Both the position numbers and the translations under genes were made by a program. Shown piece by piece: positions 53,348 to 62,493 of a DNA stretch of 64,000 nucleotides; within the stretch, counting starts at the first letter, position 1, and every line of letters begins with the position of its first letter. This stretch comes from Peptostreptococcaceae bacterium VA2 (GTDB lineage Bacteria; Bacillota; Clostridia; Peptostreptococcales; Peptostreptococcaceae). The stretch spans positions 1 through 64,000 of the forward strand of contig JMMB01000005.1 in assembly GCA_000686145.1 (NCBI GenBank). Reading direction: 5' to 3'. The notes below the pieces were generated by a model. The model saw only the letters and a program-made list of their open reading frames with translations, ran no database searches and had not been told where the DNA came from.

Positions 53348-54028
53348 ATGAAAAAGTTAGTTATTGATTTAGGGCATGGAGGGTCAGACTGTGGAGCAGT
53401 GGGACAAAGTGGTACTCGTGAAGCAGATGTAGTTTTATTTATAGGAAAAGAGCTTGGTGAATTATTAAAAGGTTATGATATTGATGTTAAATTTACAAGG
53501 ACCGTAGATAAATTTATTTCATTGAGTGAAAGAGCCAAGATTGCAAATGATTTTAACGCTGATTATTTTCTATCTATTCATATCAATTCAGCATCTGATA
53601 AGAGTGTTAGAGGTGTTGAAGTTTGGCAATTTGGTAATTCAAATGCTAAGTTAAATAGTTTTTCTAAAGGGATATGTGAAGATGTTTCAAGGATTTTTAA
53701 TATTAGAAATAGGGGAGTTAAATATAGTAAGGAGCTTTCAGTTTTGAAAAACACAACTATACCAGCTAGTTTAATTGAAGTTGATTTTATATCAAATAAA
53801 GAAGCTGAAAAAGATTTAAAAGTTAGTGCAAATATTAAGGCTGTAGCTTTAGTAATTAAAAATAATTTAGTTAAATTATTTGAGTTAGAAGTAAGTACAA
53901 ATGATACTTTGTATAGGGTTTGTATTGGCGCATATCGAGATAAAAATAATGCTATAAATCAAGTTGAAACAGCTAAAAATAAAGGTTTTATTGATGCTTT
54001 TATATTATATGTTTTGATATTGTTGTAG
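53348..54028 (+). CDS. N-acetylmuramoyl-L-alanine amidase (Amidase_3)
   Basis: A 226-residue zinc amidase that cleaves the bond between muramic acid and the stem peptide. Zinc ligands: His10 in DLGHGG, Glu25 in GTREAD and His in FLSIHIN; catalytic Glu in SLIEVDFISN. After residue 190 comes a short SPOR-like piece (YRVCIGAYRDKNNAINQ) that ends early, so the C-terminal domain may be truncated. No signal peptide. ATG 53348 follows AAAGGGG; an upstream start at 53333 is less likely. Confidence 0.85.
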   Translation: MKKLVIDLGHGGSDCGAVGQSGTREADVVLFIGKELGELLKGYDIDVKFTRTVDKFISLSERAKIANDFNADYFLSIHINSASDKSVRGVEVWQFGNSNAKLNSFSKGICEDVSRIFNIRNRGVKYSKELSVLKNTTIPASLIEVDFISNKEAEKDLKVSANIKAVALVIKNNLVKLFELEVSTNDTLYRVCIGAYRDKNNAINQVETAKNKGFIDAFILYVLILL

Positions 54029-54083
54029 ACATTATAACTAATATATGAAAACAAGGTATCGTAATTATAAAGTTATGACACCT

Positions 54084-54132
54084 AAAAAGTTGTACACGAA
54101 AACATATATTTATTTTCATGTAGAACTTTTTA
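54084..54132. terminator. Intrinsic terminator
   Basis: AAAAAGTT-TAC-GAAAA pairs with TTTTC-GTA-AACTTTTT; suitable in both directions. Confidence 0.7.
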
Positions 54133-54273
54133 TTGTATTAGTTTGATATATTAAATTTTAGTTTAAGATTAAATCTGTTAACAATAATATATGTTTTTTT
54201 GAACATTAAAAATAGGAGCATTTGCTCCTAACTCATATATACCATGTATTATCAAGTGGTGATAATATATTTT

Positions 54274-54723
54274 TTAATGCTGATTATTAATATATTTAAC
54301 TACTTTATCAAGTAAACAAGGCTGAATTTCTGGATAAGTTAACTCATTTGGCAAGTTGTCAAAAAATCTAATTTCTTCGATTTCAAGATTTGGTAAATCT
54401 CCAAGTTCTGTTACTTTTGCAAAATATAAACCTCCAAATGTTGATACTGGGTGTTTTGTTTTATCACCATCTTCTTTTGTTACTGAATAAATACAAATGG
54501 GTATAAGTTTAAATTCTTTTGCTCCTGTTTCTTCTTGAAGTTCTCTTGATGCTGTAATATTTATTTCTTCCCCTTTTTCTCTATGACCACCTGGAATTTC
54601 CCAAGTTTCTCTATCTTTATGCTTTGCTAAAATCCATTTGTGTTGAAATCTTGATACTATTACAGCAAATAATAAATCCTTATCATTTATTTCATCCCAT
54701 TTAAAAAAATCAACATTAATCAT
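54274..54723 (-). CDS. NUDIX hydrolase
   Basis: A 149-residue enzyme with the NUDIX box GGHREKGEEINITASRELQE followed by ETGA: all catalytic Glu residues are present. Upstream WEIPGGHR and the DKTKHPVSTFGGLYFAK segment suggest a nucleotide or dNTP pyrophosphatase. Ribosome site GAGGGGAAAG. Substrate unknown. Confidence 0.85.
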   Translation of the reverse strand: MINVDFFKWDEINDKDLLFAVIVSRFQHKWILAKHKDRETWEIPGGHREKGEEINITASRELQEETGAKEFKLIPICIYSVTKEDGDKTKHPVSTFGGLYFAKVTELGDLPNLEIEEIRFFDNLPNELTYPEIQPCLLDKVVKYINNQH

Positions 54724-54954
54724 ATCAAATCTTTCCCCTCTTTAATTTTCATACTTAACTTGTAAGTCTAATTATACCATAAGTTGCTATTTGACAAGGG
54801 TCCACCAAAATAGATGTTTTTTTGAACACTCAAAAAGCATCAATACTGTTAAGTTATGATACGAAAATTATTAAACATATATAAATAACGAAACAATAAT
54901 TGTTGCTAAAATGTACATAAATGATAAATACATTATTAAAAGCTAATATAGACT
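54724..54954. other. Intergenic stretch
   Basis: No gene. Holds the presumed promoter of the NUDIX gene and otherwise AT-rich DNA without clear signals. Confidence 0.4.
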
Positions 54955-55468
54955 AGCGTTGGATAGCGGAGCAATGGTTTTATCCAATGTGTAGTACCAA
55001 TAATTAAACTATATTGCCGACACTAACTAACTACACTTATATAGTTATTAGGAGAGATAAACCTTAAAGTAGCAATAAAGATTTATTATTAAAAATGTGG
55101 AGGTTCAATAGACTTTATTTGGAGTTATGCACCAACAAAAACAAATATACATCAAAACTAGGTATAGTGATATCAATACATAGAGCATTGTAAAAGCAGA
55201 ATAATTAAAGTTAAAAATAAATGATATTAGCAATACTATAAATAATAAAATTAATTCAACCTATACGGATATTAAAAAAATGTAGTGGAATTGTAGTGGT
55301 TAAAAAATATTAGAGATTAAGTTATGCAGTAGTTTTTTAGTCTGGCCTCACAGTTTGTAGCGCTTTTTTGCTACAATCTGTGAAGTCAGACTAGACCTAT
55401 TAGTTTGACCCTAGTATATAAATAAAAATAGTTGAGGTAGGAGCGGTTTTTGCTCCTTCGCCAACTAT
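54955..55468. other. Structured non-coding block B, inverted counterpart of 27881-28560
   Basis: Starts with AGCGTTGGATAGCGGAGCAA (hairpin TTGGATA/TATCCAA), then AAAATGTGGAGGTTCAATAG (55092), then a long hairpin (55338-55393; TAGTCTGGCCTCACAG with CTGTGAAGTCAGACTA, inner stem TTGTAGC/GCTACAA) and a second one (55428-55468; ATAGTTG/CAACTAT, inner GGAGC/GCTCC). The order is reversed relative to block A. The stems carry paired changes, which suggests selection on structure. Confidence 0.6.
55281..55299 (-). repeat. Pair of CCACTACA iterons in inverse orientation
   Basis: TGTAGTGG at 55281 and 55292 are the reverse complement of the CCACTACA units inside the gene downstream; unit spacing 11 bases. 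Confidence 0.6.
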
Positions 55469-55568
55469 TATCCTGTTTATTTTATTAAAAAGTTTCGTCT
55501 AAAAGTATAGTTTAAATTATATAACACAAATATATTTTAGGCTTTTTATATAAACAACTACAGAATAA

Positions 55569-55578
55569 TACAATTGTA
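55569..55578. promoter_or_regulatory. TACAATTGTA operator in the promoter of the 55605 gene
   Basis: A perfect 10-base palindrome 27 bases before the ATG, the same sequence as units inside the gene at 55832 and 55874. Consistent with autoregulation. Confidence 0.6.
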
Positions 55579-55604
55579 GTTTATAATAAAACAGAGGTGA
55601 TATT

Positions 55605-56171
55605 ATGAATAAATCGGAGTTTAATGAATTAAAATTTATAGAGAAAATAGAGTATTTAAATAATAAATTAAGAGAAGGTCAAACGGTAACTAGCATAAGG
55701 GAAGATATTGGAATAGGCGAGAAATCACTACAAAAAGAAATAAAAGCAAATGGATATAGATACAACAATAAAGAGAGACAATATATGCCCACTACAGAAA
55801 CCACTACAAAGTCCACTACACATGATATAACTACAATTGTAGAGGATTGTAATACAGTTGTAGTTGATTCTAATACAATTGTAATTCCGAAACAGCAAGA
55901 AAAAATATTAGGATATTTAGAAAGTAATTTTGAGGTATTACAAGATTTTATAGAAAAATATAAGTCCACTACAAAGTCCACTACAGAAACCACTACAAAC
56001 CATATAATAATAAATTTAGTAGATGATAAACATCTAAATCCTAAGCCAAAGAGCATAAGAATAAATGAATTTATTTATAATGATTGGAAGGATTTCTGTG
56101 AAACAAAACATTATAGTAAGCAAGACTTAATATCAATGGCACTTAAAGAGTATATGGATAAATATAAATAA
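55605..56171 (+). CDS. DNA-binding plasmid maintenance protein with intragenic repeats
   Basis: A 188-residue protein. Residues 1-55 look like a helix-turn-helix (TVTSIREDIGIGEKSLQKEIKANGY). Two Thr-rich segments (TTETTTKSTT at about 62-71 and STTKSTTETTTN at about 120-131) are encoded by DNA repeats. Residues 145-188 (PKSIRINEFIYNDWKDF, SKQDLISMALKEYMD) resemble a ribbon-helix-helix or related module, like the broken gene at 29431. GAGGTG precedes the ATG. Probably binds its own gene and promoter; replication or partition is the likely job. Confidence 0.7.
   Translation: MNKSEFNELKFIEKIEYLNNKLREGQTVTSIREDIGIGEKSLQKEIKANGYRYNNKERQYMPTTETTTKSTTHDITTIVEDCNTVVVDSNTIVIPKQQEKILGYLESNFEVLQDFIEKYKSTTKSTTETTTNHIIINLVDDKHLNPKPKSIRINEFIYNDWKDFCETKHYSKQDLISMALKEYMDKYK
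55789..55997. repeat. Ordered iteron and palindrome arrays inside the 55605 gene
   Basis: CCACTACA occurs at 55789, 55801 and 55813 (12-base period), and again at 55966, 55978 and 55990 (12-base period). Between them TACAATTGTA or TACAGTTGTA occurs at 55832, 55853 and 55874 (21-base period, two helix turns). The layout is 3 + 3 + 3 and nearly symmetrical, fully within coding sequence. Confidence 0.85.
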
Positions 56172-56232
56172 ATATATGCAATAACTTAATGATATAATAA
56201 AACTTACATTTACTCCTATTATGGGTGGTAAG

Positions 56233-56553
56233 ATGGATAAAAGTGAAAAGATATTAAAGGCTATAAAGTTAAGTAAGGATATAACAAGTCCATATAAAAG
56301 AGATATGGAATCTATTTTATATGCTTTTGCTAATAAATTTTTAAGTGGTAAAGATTTAGAAAAAGTAAAGGAGGAGCTTAGAGTGACTGAATTAGGAAAG
56401 AGTTTAATAGACGAAGGTAAAGATGAAGGTAAGAAAGAAAAAGCTATAGAGATAGCAAAGAAGGCTATATTAAAAGGCATGGATAATGATACTATAAAAG
56501 ACCTTACAGATTTAACAATAGAAGAGATTGAAACAATAAGACGTGTTATGTAG
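56233..56553 (+). pseudogene. C-terminal end of an Rpn/PD-(D/E)XK transposase-like nuclease
   Basis: About 106 residues: DKSEKILKAIKLSKDITSPY, ELRVTELGKSLIDEGKDEGK and a tail with IKDLTDLTIEEIETIR, typical of the C-terminus of recombination-promoting nuclease (Rpn, PDDEXK transposase-like) proteins. The nuclease domain itself is missing upstream. Thus a 5'-truncated remnant; it may still be translated. Confidence 0.6.
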
Positions 56554-56556
56554 TTA

Positions 56557-56584
56557 AAAGGAGGGCAATTGCCCTCCTTTTATT
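56557..56584. terminator. Perfect palindromic terminator
   Basis: AAAGGAGGGCAATTGCCCTCCTTTT is a perfect palindrome followed by T, immediately after the Rpn remnant. Confidence 0.8.
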
Positions 56585-56673
56585 ATTATAATTAAATGTG
56601 AATAGCTTAAAATAAGTGTTATGTTATAATTGAACTAATAATTAGTACTTATAGACAAAAGGGAGGGGATCCA

Positions 56674-57348
56674 GTGGCAAATATTTTAATTGTTGAAGAT
56701 GATATTGCCTTAAGTGAAGGAATTTCAATTGCACTAAATAATGATGGATATACTTTTATTCAAAGTTTTGACATAAATTCAGCAAGAAATGAAATTAAAG
56801 AGAAGAAATTAGACTTGATATTATTAGATATTAATTTACCCGATGGTAATGGACTAACCTTACTAAAGGAAATAAGAGATAAAATATCAACACCGATAAT
56901 TATTTTAACTGCAAATGATCTAGAAACAGATATAGTTACAGGTCTAGAATTAGGTGCAGATGATTACATAACGAAGCCATTTAGCCTTATGGTTTTACGA
57001 GCGAGAGTAAACACACAATTAAGGCGTACTTTAAACATTCCTAAACAAATCATAATTGATGATTTTATATTTAATTTTGAAACAATGGAATTTTCAAAGT
57101 ACAAGAAAAGTATTGAGTTAAGCAAAACTGAGCAAAAGCTTTTAAAAATATTGATAGATAATAAGGGGACGACTTTATCTAGACAAATATTAACTGATAA
57201 AATATGGAATGATTCAGCTGAGTATGTTGATCCAAATGCACTTTCAGTTACTATAAAGAGACTTAGAGATAAATTAGAAGATAATCCATCTAAGCCACAA
57301 TATATAAAAACTACTTATGGTATTGGATATATGTGGGTGGTGAGATAA
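56674..57348 (+). CDS. OmpR-type response regulator of FtsX ABC module
   Basis: A 224-residue regulator; GTG start behind GGGAGGGG. It has VEDD, phospho-acceptor in LILLDINLPDG, Lys in TKPFS and a winged helix ending TYGIGYMW. Followed after one base by its kinase. BceR/VraR-like context: it likely switches on the ABC transporter 1 kb downstream in response to a peptide antibiotic. Confidence 0.88.
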   Translation: MANILIVEDDIALSEGISIALNNDGYTFIQSFDINSARNEIKEKKLDLILLDINLPDGNGLTLLKEIRDKISTPIIILTANDLETDIVTGLELGADDYITKPFSLMVLRARVNTQLRRTLNIPKQIIIDDFIFNFETMEFSKYKKSIELSKTEQKLLKILIDNKGTTLSRQILTDKIWNDSAEYVDPNALSVTIKRLRDKLEDNPSKPQYIKTTYGIGYMWVVR

Positions 57349-57349
57349 A

Positions 57350-58276
57350 ATGGACAAATTTAATGTATTCTTGATAGTTTTAGCATTAATAAGTAGTGGA
57401 ATATCAATATGTATAGTTGTTATAAATAATTATAATATAAGGAAGACAATGAATAAGCTAGATAATATGATCGAATTAGCCATTAATGGAAAATTTACAG
57501 AAACTACGTATGATGAATCTGTTTTATCAGCTATTGAGTCGAAAATGAACAACTATTTATCTTCATCATCCATATCATCTAAGAATATTGAACTTGAAAA
57601 AGATAAAGTAAAATCTCTTATATCAGACATATCTCATCAAACTAAAACGCCTATATCTAATATTTTACTTTATTCAGAGATACTATCAGAAAATAATGAA
57701 CTTAAAGAAAGTAGTAAGAAAAGTGTTCTACAAATTTGTAATCAAGCAGAAAAATTAAATTTCTTAATAAGTTCTTTAATTAATGCATCCAGGTTGGAAA
57801 CTAATATTATAAATATTACAAAAACTAAAAATAATGTTAATGATCTTATAGATAAAGTACTTAATCAACTTAAAGCTAGGGCAGAAATCAAAAATATAAA
57901 TATAAGAATTGATGAAAATATTGAAAGTAAGAAGGCTTCATTTGATATGAAATGGACAATTGAAGCTTTACATAATATTATTGAAAATGCAATTAAGTAT
58001 ACGCATCAAAATGGAGATATACAAATAACTACAGTTCCATATGAATTTTTTTATAGGATTGATATTTCCGATAATGGTATAGGAATAGAAGAATATGAAA
58101 TAAATGATATATTCAAACGATTTTACCGTTCTAAGGAAGTATCACAATATGAAGGTGTTGGTATAGGACTATTTCTTACAAGGGAAATTATATATGCACA
58201 AGGTGGATATATTAAAGTAAGTTCTGCAGTAGGTAAAGGAACAGTATTTTCTGTATTTCTTCCAATTGAAAATTAA
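57350..58276 (+). CDS. Sensor histidine kinase of FtsX ABC module
   Basis: A 308-residue kinase with one N-terminal membrane segment, no sensor domain, phospho-acceptor box ISDISHQTKTPISNILLYSE, and ATPase with IENAIKYTHQNG, DNGIGI and GVGIGLFLTREI. Intramembrane-sensing type that normally needs its ABC transporter to detect the drug. Adjacent to the regulator. Confidence 0.86.
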   Translation: MDKFNVFLIVLALISSGISICIVVINNYNIRKTMNKLDNMIELAINGKFTETTYDESVLSAIESKMNNYLSSSSISSKNIELEKDKVKSLISDISHQTKTPISNILLYSEILSENNELKESSKKSVLQICNQAEKLNFLISSLINASRLETNIINITKTKNNVNDLIDKVLNQLKARAEIKNINIRIDENIESKKASFDMKWTIEALHNIIENAIKYTHQNGDIQITTVPYEFFYRIDISDNGIGIEEYEINDIFKRFYRSKEVSQYEGVGIGLFLTREIIYAQGGYIKVSSAVGKGTVFSVFLPIEN

Positions 58277-58327
58277 ATCTTTCAACACTGTTATATTTGA
58301 GAAATATGTTGGAAAGATTTATAGGTT

Positions 58328-58373
58328 ACAGTCTATAGTGAGGATAAGAACTCACAGTATAGGCTGTTTTTTT
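58328..58373 (+). terminator. Intrinsic terminator or attenuator before ABC genes
   Basis: ACAG-CTATA-TGAG pairs with CTCA-TATAG-CTGT, followed by seven Ts. It separates the two-component genes from the transporter genes. Confidence 0.75.
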
Positions 58374-58407
58374 ATATAAAATATATGTTTATGGAGGTTT
58401 TTGATAA

Positions 58408-59082
58408 ATGAATGTACTTGAAACTATAGATTTAAAAAAATATTATGGTAAGAATGAAACTACGGTAAAAGCATTAGATGGTGTAAATATAAATGTTAAA
58501 AGAGGTGAATTTATTGCAATTGTAGGAACATCAGGAAGTGGAAAATCAACTCTTTTGCATATGCTAGGTGGTTTAGATAGACCAACAAGTGGAAAAGTTC
58601 TAGTTGATAACAAAGATATATTTAATCTTAAAGAAGATGAACTAACAATATTTAGAAGACGAAAAATAGGTTTTATTTTTCAATCTTTTAATTTAGTACC
58701 CGTTTTAAATGTCTATGAAAATATTGTATTGCCAATAGAACTTGATGGAAACACACCAGATAGTCAGTATGTAGATAAAATAATTAAAACACTGGGTCTT
58801 GAAAATAAAATGTATAATTTACCAAATAATCTATCGGGAGGACAGCAACAGCGTGTTGCTATAGCAAGAGCACTTGCTACAAAGCCAGCAATTATATTAG
58901 CTGATGAGCCAACTGGAAACTTAGACAGTAAAACAACAATTGATGTTATGGGACTTTTGAAAGTTACAAGCTCAAAGTTCAATCAAACTATTGTTATGAT
59001 TACTCATAGTGAAGAGGTTGCTCAAATGGCAGATCGAACTATACGCATAGAAGATGGAAAGATTGTAGGTGATGACAAATAA
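58408..59082 (+). CDS. ABC ATPase (BceA/MacB class)
   Basis: A 224-residue ATPase: Walker A GTSGSGKST, Q-loop IFQSFNLVPVLN, signature LSGGQQQRVAIARAL, Walker B IILADEPTGNLD and His in THSE. Ribosome site GGAGG. Its stop overlaps the permease ATG by one base. Confidence 0.88.
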   Translation: MNVLETIDLKKYYGKNETTVKALDGVNINVKRGEFIAIVGTSGSGKSTLLHMLGGLDRPTSGKVLVDNKDIFNLKEDELTIFRRRKIGFIFQSFNLVPVLNVYENIVLPIELDGNTPDSQYVDKIIKTLGLENKMYNLPNNLSGGQQQRVAIARALATKPAIILADEPTGNLDSKTTIDVMGLLKVTSSKFNQTIVMITHSEEVAQMADRTIRIEDGKIVGDDK

Positions 59083-61628
59083 TGGTTAAGGTGAAAAATA
59101 AGAAAGCTATTTCAAATCTAGCTAAAAAATCATTTAAAGCAAATAAGCTTAGAAATATATTTGCTATTGTAGGTATTATACTTACTACGATGATGTTCAC
59201 ATCTGTCTTTACGATTGCACTTAGTATGTCTAAATCTATGGAAGAAAGTACAATGAAACAAGTTGGACTTACATCACATGTAAGCTTTAAAAATATAACG
59301 AACAAGGAATATGAGACCATTTCATCACATCCTTTGATAAAAGAATCTCAATATAGTGTCGTTGTTGGAGTTGCTGAAAATCCAGAATTAAATAAAAGAC
59401 AAACCGAAATTTACTACAAAGATGATAATGCAGCAAAAAGTTCTTTTTGTTTTCCTAGTGTTGGAAAAATGGCAAAAGAAAAAAATGAATTTGTTACGGA
59501 TACTTTAACTTTAGATGCTTTAAATATACCTCATGAGATAGGTCAAAAAGTTACTTTTAAATGGCGTGAAGATATGAATAGTGACAAATATATAGAACAA
59601 GAATTTACACTTAGCGGATATTATGAAGGTGATAAAGCATTACCAGCAAGTAATATATTGTTGTCTAAATCATATATAGATGAACATTTCAAAGGAATAA
59701 ATCAAGAACAACAAAGACAAAATGGTAATATAGCTGGGATTGTAGTAATGGACGTAATGTTAAAAAGTGATAAAAATCTTGAGGAGTCTGCAAAAACTAT
59801 TTTATCAGATTCAGAATTACCAAACACTCAATACGGTGTGAACTGGGCATATACAGGTTCTTTGCTTGAGAAGGATTTAATGAGTATAGTTCCAGTACTA
59901 GCGGGATTAATTTTAATATTCCTTAGTGGATATTTAATTATATATAATATTTTCCAAATATCTGTTGTGAAAGATATTAAGTTTTATGGATTATTAAAAA
60001 CCATAGGAACAACAAAAAAGCAAATAAAGAAAATTTTAATTAAGCAAGTATTAATACTATCATTTATAGGTATTCCTATTGGATTAATATTAGGATATGG
60101 AATAGGATTTTTAATTTTACCATTTGTACTTTCTTCTTTAGGTGGTAGCTATGTATTATCAAGTAGCCCGATTATTTTTATTGGATCAGCTATATTTTCA
60201 ATTATTACAGTCATGATTTCTTGTAATAAGCCTGCGTCACTTGCAGGAAAAGTTTCACCTATAGAAGCTTTAAGGTATGTTGATAGTAATGATAAGAATA
60301 CAAAATCTATAAAAAAATCAAGAAACGGTGCTAAATTATTTAAAATGGCATTTTCAAATTTAGGACGTAATAAAAAAAGAACTGCTATCGTTGTATGTTC
60401 TATATCTTTAGGATTAATATTACTTAATTGTATTTATGCAGTTAATAAAAGTTTTGATGTGAATAAATATTTAAGTATGTATGCAGTGAGCGATTTTTCT
60501 GTATCTGATATAAGCTTGAATAGTAAGATACAGAGTTATAATAATCAAAATACTACAATCAATAATGACTTATTAGAAGAAATTAAAAATCTAAAAGGAT
60601 TAGAAAATATGGGGAATTTTTATTATCATGACGCATATTTCAATCTTTCGAAAGAGTCAAAGAAAAAACTTATAAATTTTTATGAAGTCAGTAACCCAGA
60701 TGCTTATGATTTTAGTTCAAATAATCCAGCATGGATCAATGCTTACGATGAAATGAAAAAAAGTAGTAGCATAGGAGCTGCAGTATTTGGATTAGATGAA
60801 TGGCTACTTTCAAAATGTGATATACACAAAGGTAATTTTGATTTAGAAAAATTTAAAACAGGTAAATATGTATTAGTTAATAATTATAAAGATAATGGAA
60901 GTAATTCTCAAATTTTTAATATTGGTGATAAAGTAAGAATTGACAATAATGAATATGAAGTTATGGGATATATAGAAGTTCCTACTGAAATGAGTTCTAA
61001 TATTGTTACTCCTACTACAGTATTCTCAGAGAGTTTTGTATTACCATCTTCAAAATTTGTAGAAGTTTATCCTGATATACCTATACTTAAAACTCTTTTT
61101 GATATGGATGATAAATATATTGATGAAACAGAACAAATGCTTAGAGATTATCAAAAAAATAATTCTGACTTGTATTTTTCATCAAAAAATACTTATATTG
61201 AGGAGTTCAAAGAATCAACACTTGCAACTACTATTATGGGTCAGACATTAAGTGTAGTAATTTGTTTTACAGGTATATTAAACTTTGTAAATTCTATGAT
61301 TACAGCAGTAATTTCTAGAAAAAGAGAATTTGCAATGTTACAGAGTATTGGAATGACTAAAAAACAATTAAAAACTATGGTTGTAGTAGAAGGTTTATAT
61401 TATTCAGCTTTAATTTTACTTACTACATTTATATTTGGAGCTTTAGCTACAGAAATAGGTGTAAAAGCATATTTAGCTGGTAGCTGGACATCAACTTATA
61501 AATTCACTATTTTACCAATCATAGCATGTACACCAGTTATAGTATTATTCTCAGCATTGATACCATATCTATGCTTTGTAAATATAGATAAACAAAGTAT
61601 TATAGAGCGACTTAGAGAGGTTGAATAA
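59082..61628 (+). CDS. FtsX/MacB-type ABC permease
   Basis: An 848-residue permease: first membrane segment at about 28-48, an extracellular domain of about 210 residues, three segments (270-400), another segment near 430, a second extracellular domain and three final segments with RKREFAMLQSIGMTKKQLK. The architecture is similar to the GC-rich island permease, but composition and sequence differ, so they were acquired separately. Partner of the ATPase at 58408. Confidence 0.86.
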   Translation: MVKVKNKKAISNLAKKSFKANKLRNIFAIVGIILTTMMFTSVFTIALSMSKSMEESTMKQVGLTSHVSFKNITNKEYETISSHPLIKESQYSVVVGVAENPELNKRQTEIYYKDDNAAKSSFCFPSVGKMAKEKNEFVTDTLTLDALNIPHEIGQKVTFKWREDMNSDKYIEQEFTLSGYYEGDKALPASNILLSKSYIDEHFKGINQEQQRQNGNIAGIVVMDVMLKSDKNLEESAKTILSDSELPNTQYGVNWAYTGSLLEKDLMSIVPVLAGLILIFLSGYLIIYNIFQISVVKDIKFYGLLKTIGTTKKQIKKILIKQVLILSFIGIPIGLILGYGIGFLILPFVLSSLGGSYVLSSSPIIFIGSAIFSIITVMISCNKPASLAGKVSPIEALRYVDSNDKNTKSIKKSRNGAKLFKMAFSNLGRNKKRTAIVVCSISLGLILLNCIYAVNKSFDVNKYLSMYAVSDFSVSDISLNSKIQSYNNQNTTINNDLLEEIKNLKGLENMGNFYYHDAYFNLSKESKKKLINFYEVSNPDAYDFSSNNPAWINAYDEMKKSSSIGAAVFGLDEWLLSKCDIHKGNFDLEKFKTGKYVLVNNYKDNGSNSQIFNIGDKVRIDNNEYEVMGYIEVPTEMSSNIVTPTTVFSESFVLPSSKFVEVYPDIPILKTLFDMDDKYIDETEQMLRDYQKNNSDLYFSSKNTYIEEFKESTLATTIMGQTLSVVICFTGILNFVNSMITAVISRKREFAMLQSIGMTKKQLKTMVVVEGLYYSALILLTTFIFGALATEIGVKAYLAGSWTSTYKFTILPIIACTPVIVLFSALIPYLCFVNIDKQSIIERLREVE

Positions 61629-61649
61629 TTATATTAGAGGTGATATTTA

Positions 61650-62132
61650 ATGAAAGATAAATATAAAAAAATAGCCATATTTATTTTGATTTTAGTTGCT
61701 TGTTTTGGAGGATTAAATATATATTTAAACTCTAGGAAAGAGTCAATCAAGATAGATAAAAGTTTTAATAGGGCTATTGCTATTAAAGATAATAAACTAG
61801 TAGAAAAGGTAACTATAGATATTGATGGAAAACTTTCAGATACTCATTTTGTATATAGATATCTAAGATATAGTAAAGAACTCAAAGGTACGGTTGTATT
61901 AAATAATGAAAAGTATAATATATCAGCATCTAGTTCGCTTAAAAATAAAACTTTTGAAGGTGTATTAACTAAGGATAATAACACATTAGTTTCTGATTTC
62001 TCAGTAGTTATATCTGAAGATTTTAAACAAATATGTATATATAAAGGCGATTATATAATAGCATCACCTGCAGATACTTTGAATGAAGTAAATACTATAT
62101 ATAAAGATATAGTAGATATTCCAAGGGATTAA
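61650..62132 (+). CDS. Membrane-anchored hypothetical protein (160 aa)
   Basis: One N-terminal membrane segment (IAIFILILVACFGGLNIYL), then a beta-rich outside domain (VEKVTIDIDGKLSDTHFVY, LKGTVVLNNEKYNISASS). It has GAGGTG before the ATG and follows the permease by 21 bases, so it belongs to the operon. Could be an accessory sensing or protection factor for the transporter. Family not recognised. Confidence 0.65.
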   Translation: MKDKYKKIAIFILILVACFGGLNIYLNSRKESIKIDKSFNRAIAIKDNKLVEKVTIDIDGKLSDTHFVYRYLRYSKELKGTVVLNNEKYNISASSSLKNKTFEGVLTKDNNTLVSDFSVVISEDFKQICIYKGDYIIASPADTLNEVNTIYKDIVDIPRD

Positions 62133-62136
62133 GTAT

Positions 62137-62493
62137 ATGGATTATAGAAAAAATATTTTACTTATTGAATTTGATAGAATGTTGAGTGAGTCAATTACAC
62201 TTATATTAGAACGAGTGGGATTTTCAGTTATACATGTATTTAAAATAGAAGAAAGTTATCCTACAATTGTTGAAAATAGTATAGATTTAATAATCTTGGA
62301 TATAAGATTTAATAATTGTGAAGAATTATTTTTCTGTAAAAATATTACTGAGATATTTAAGATACCAGTTGTTGTGTTGTCAACTTATACAGATATTTCA
62401 GATAAAGTTTTATACATTGACATGGGTGTAAGCGATTATATACTAAAGCCATTTAAGCGAAGTAGGTTAATAGAATCAATAGTTGAAATATAA
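62137..62493 (+). CDS. Stand-alone receiver domain, atypical
   Basis: A 118-residue single-domain response regulator. The phospho-acceptor Asp55 (LIILDIRF), the Thr/Ser position (VLSTYT) and Lys in LKPFK are present, but the usual acidic pair reads E-F-D (IEFDRM) rather than E-D-D, so one metal-binding Asp is missing. There is no output domain. It follows the membrane-anchored gene by 4 bases. It may be a phosphate sink or the remains of an OmpR-type regulator whose DNA-binding domain was lost. Confidence 0.7.
   Translation: MDYRKNILLIEFDRMLSESITLILERVGFSVIHVFKIEESYPTIVENSIDLIILDIRFNNCEELFFCKNITEIFKIPVVVLSTYTDISDKVLYIDMGVSDYILKPFKRSRLIESIVEI

Noticed and set aside
55789-55997. Possible CRISPR-like array
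   Set aside because: The units are only 8-10 bases, with fixed 12- and 21-base periods and no spacers; they lie within an open reading frame and no cas genes are present.
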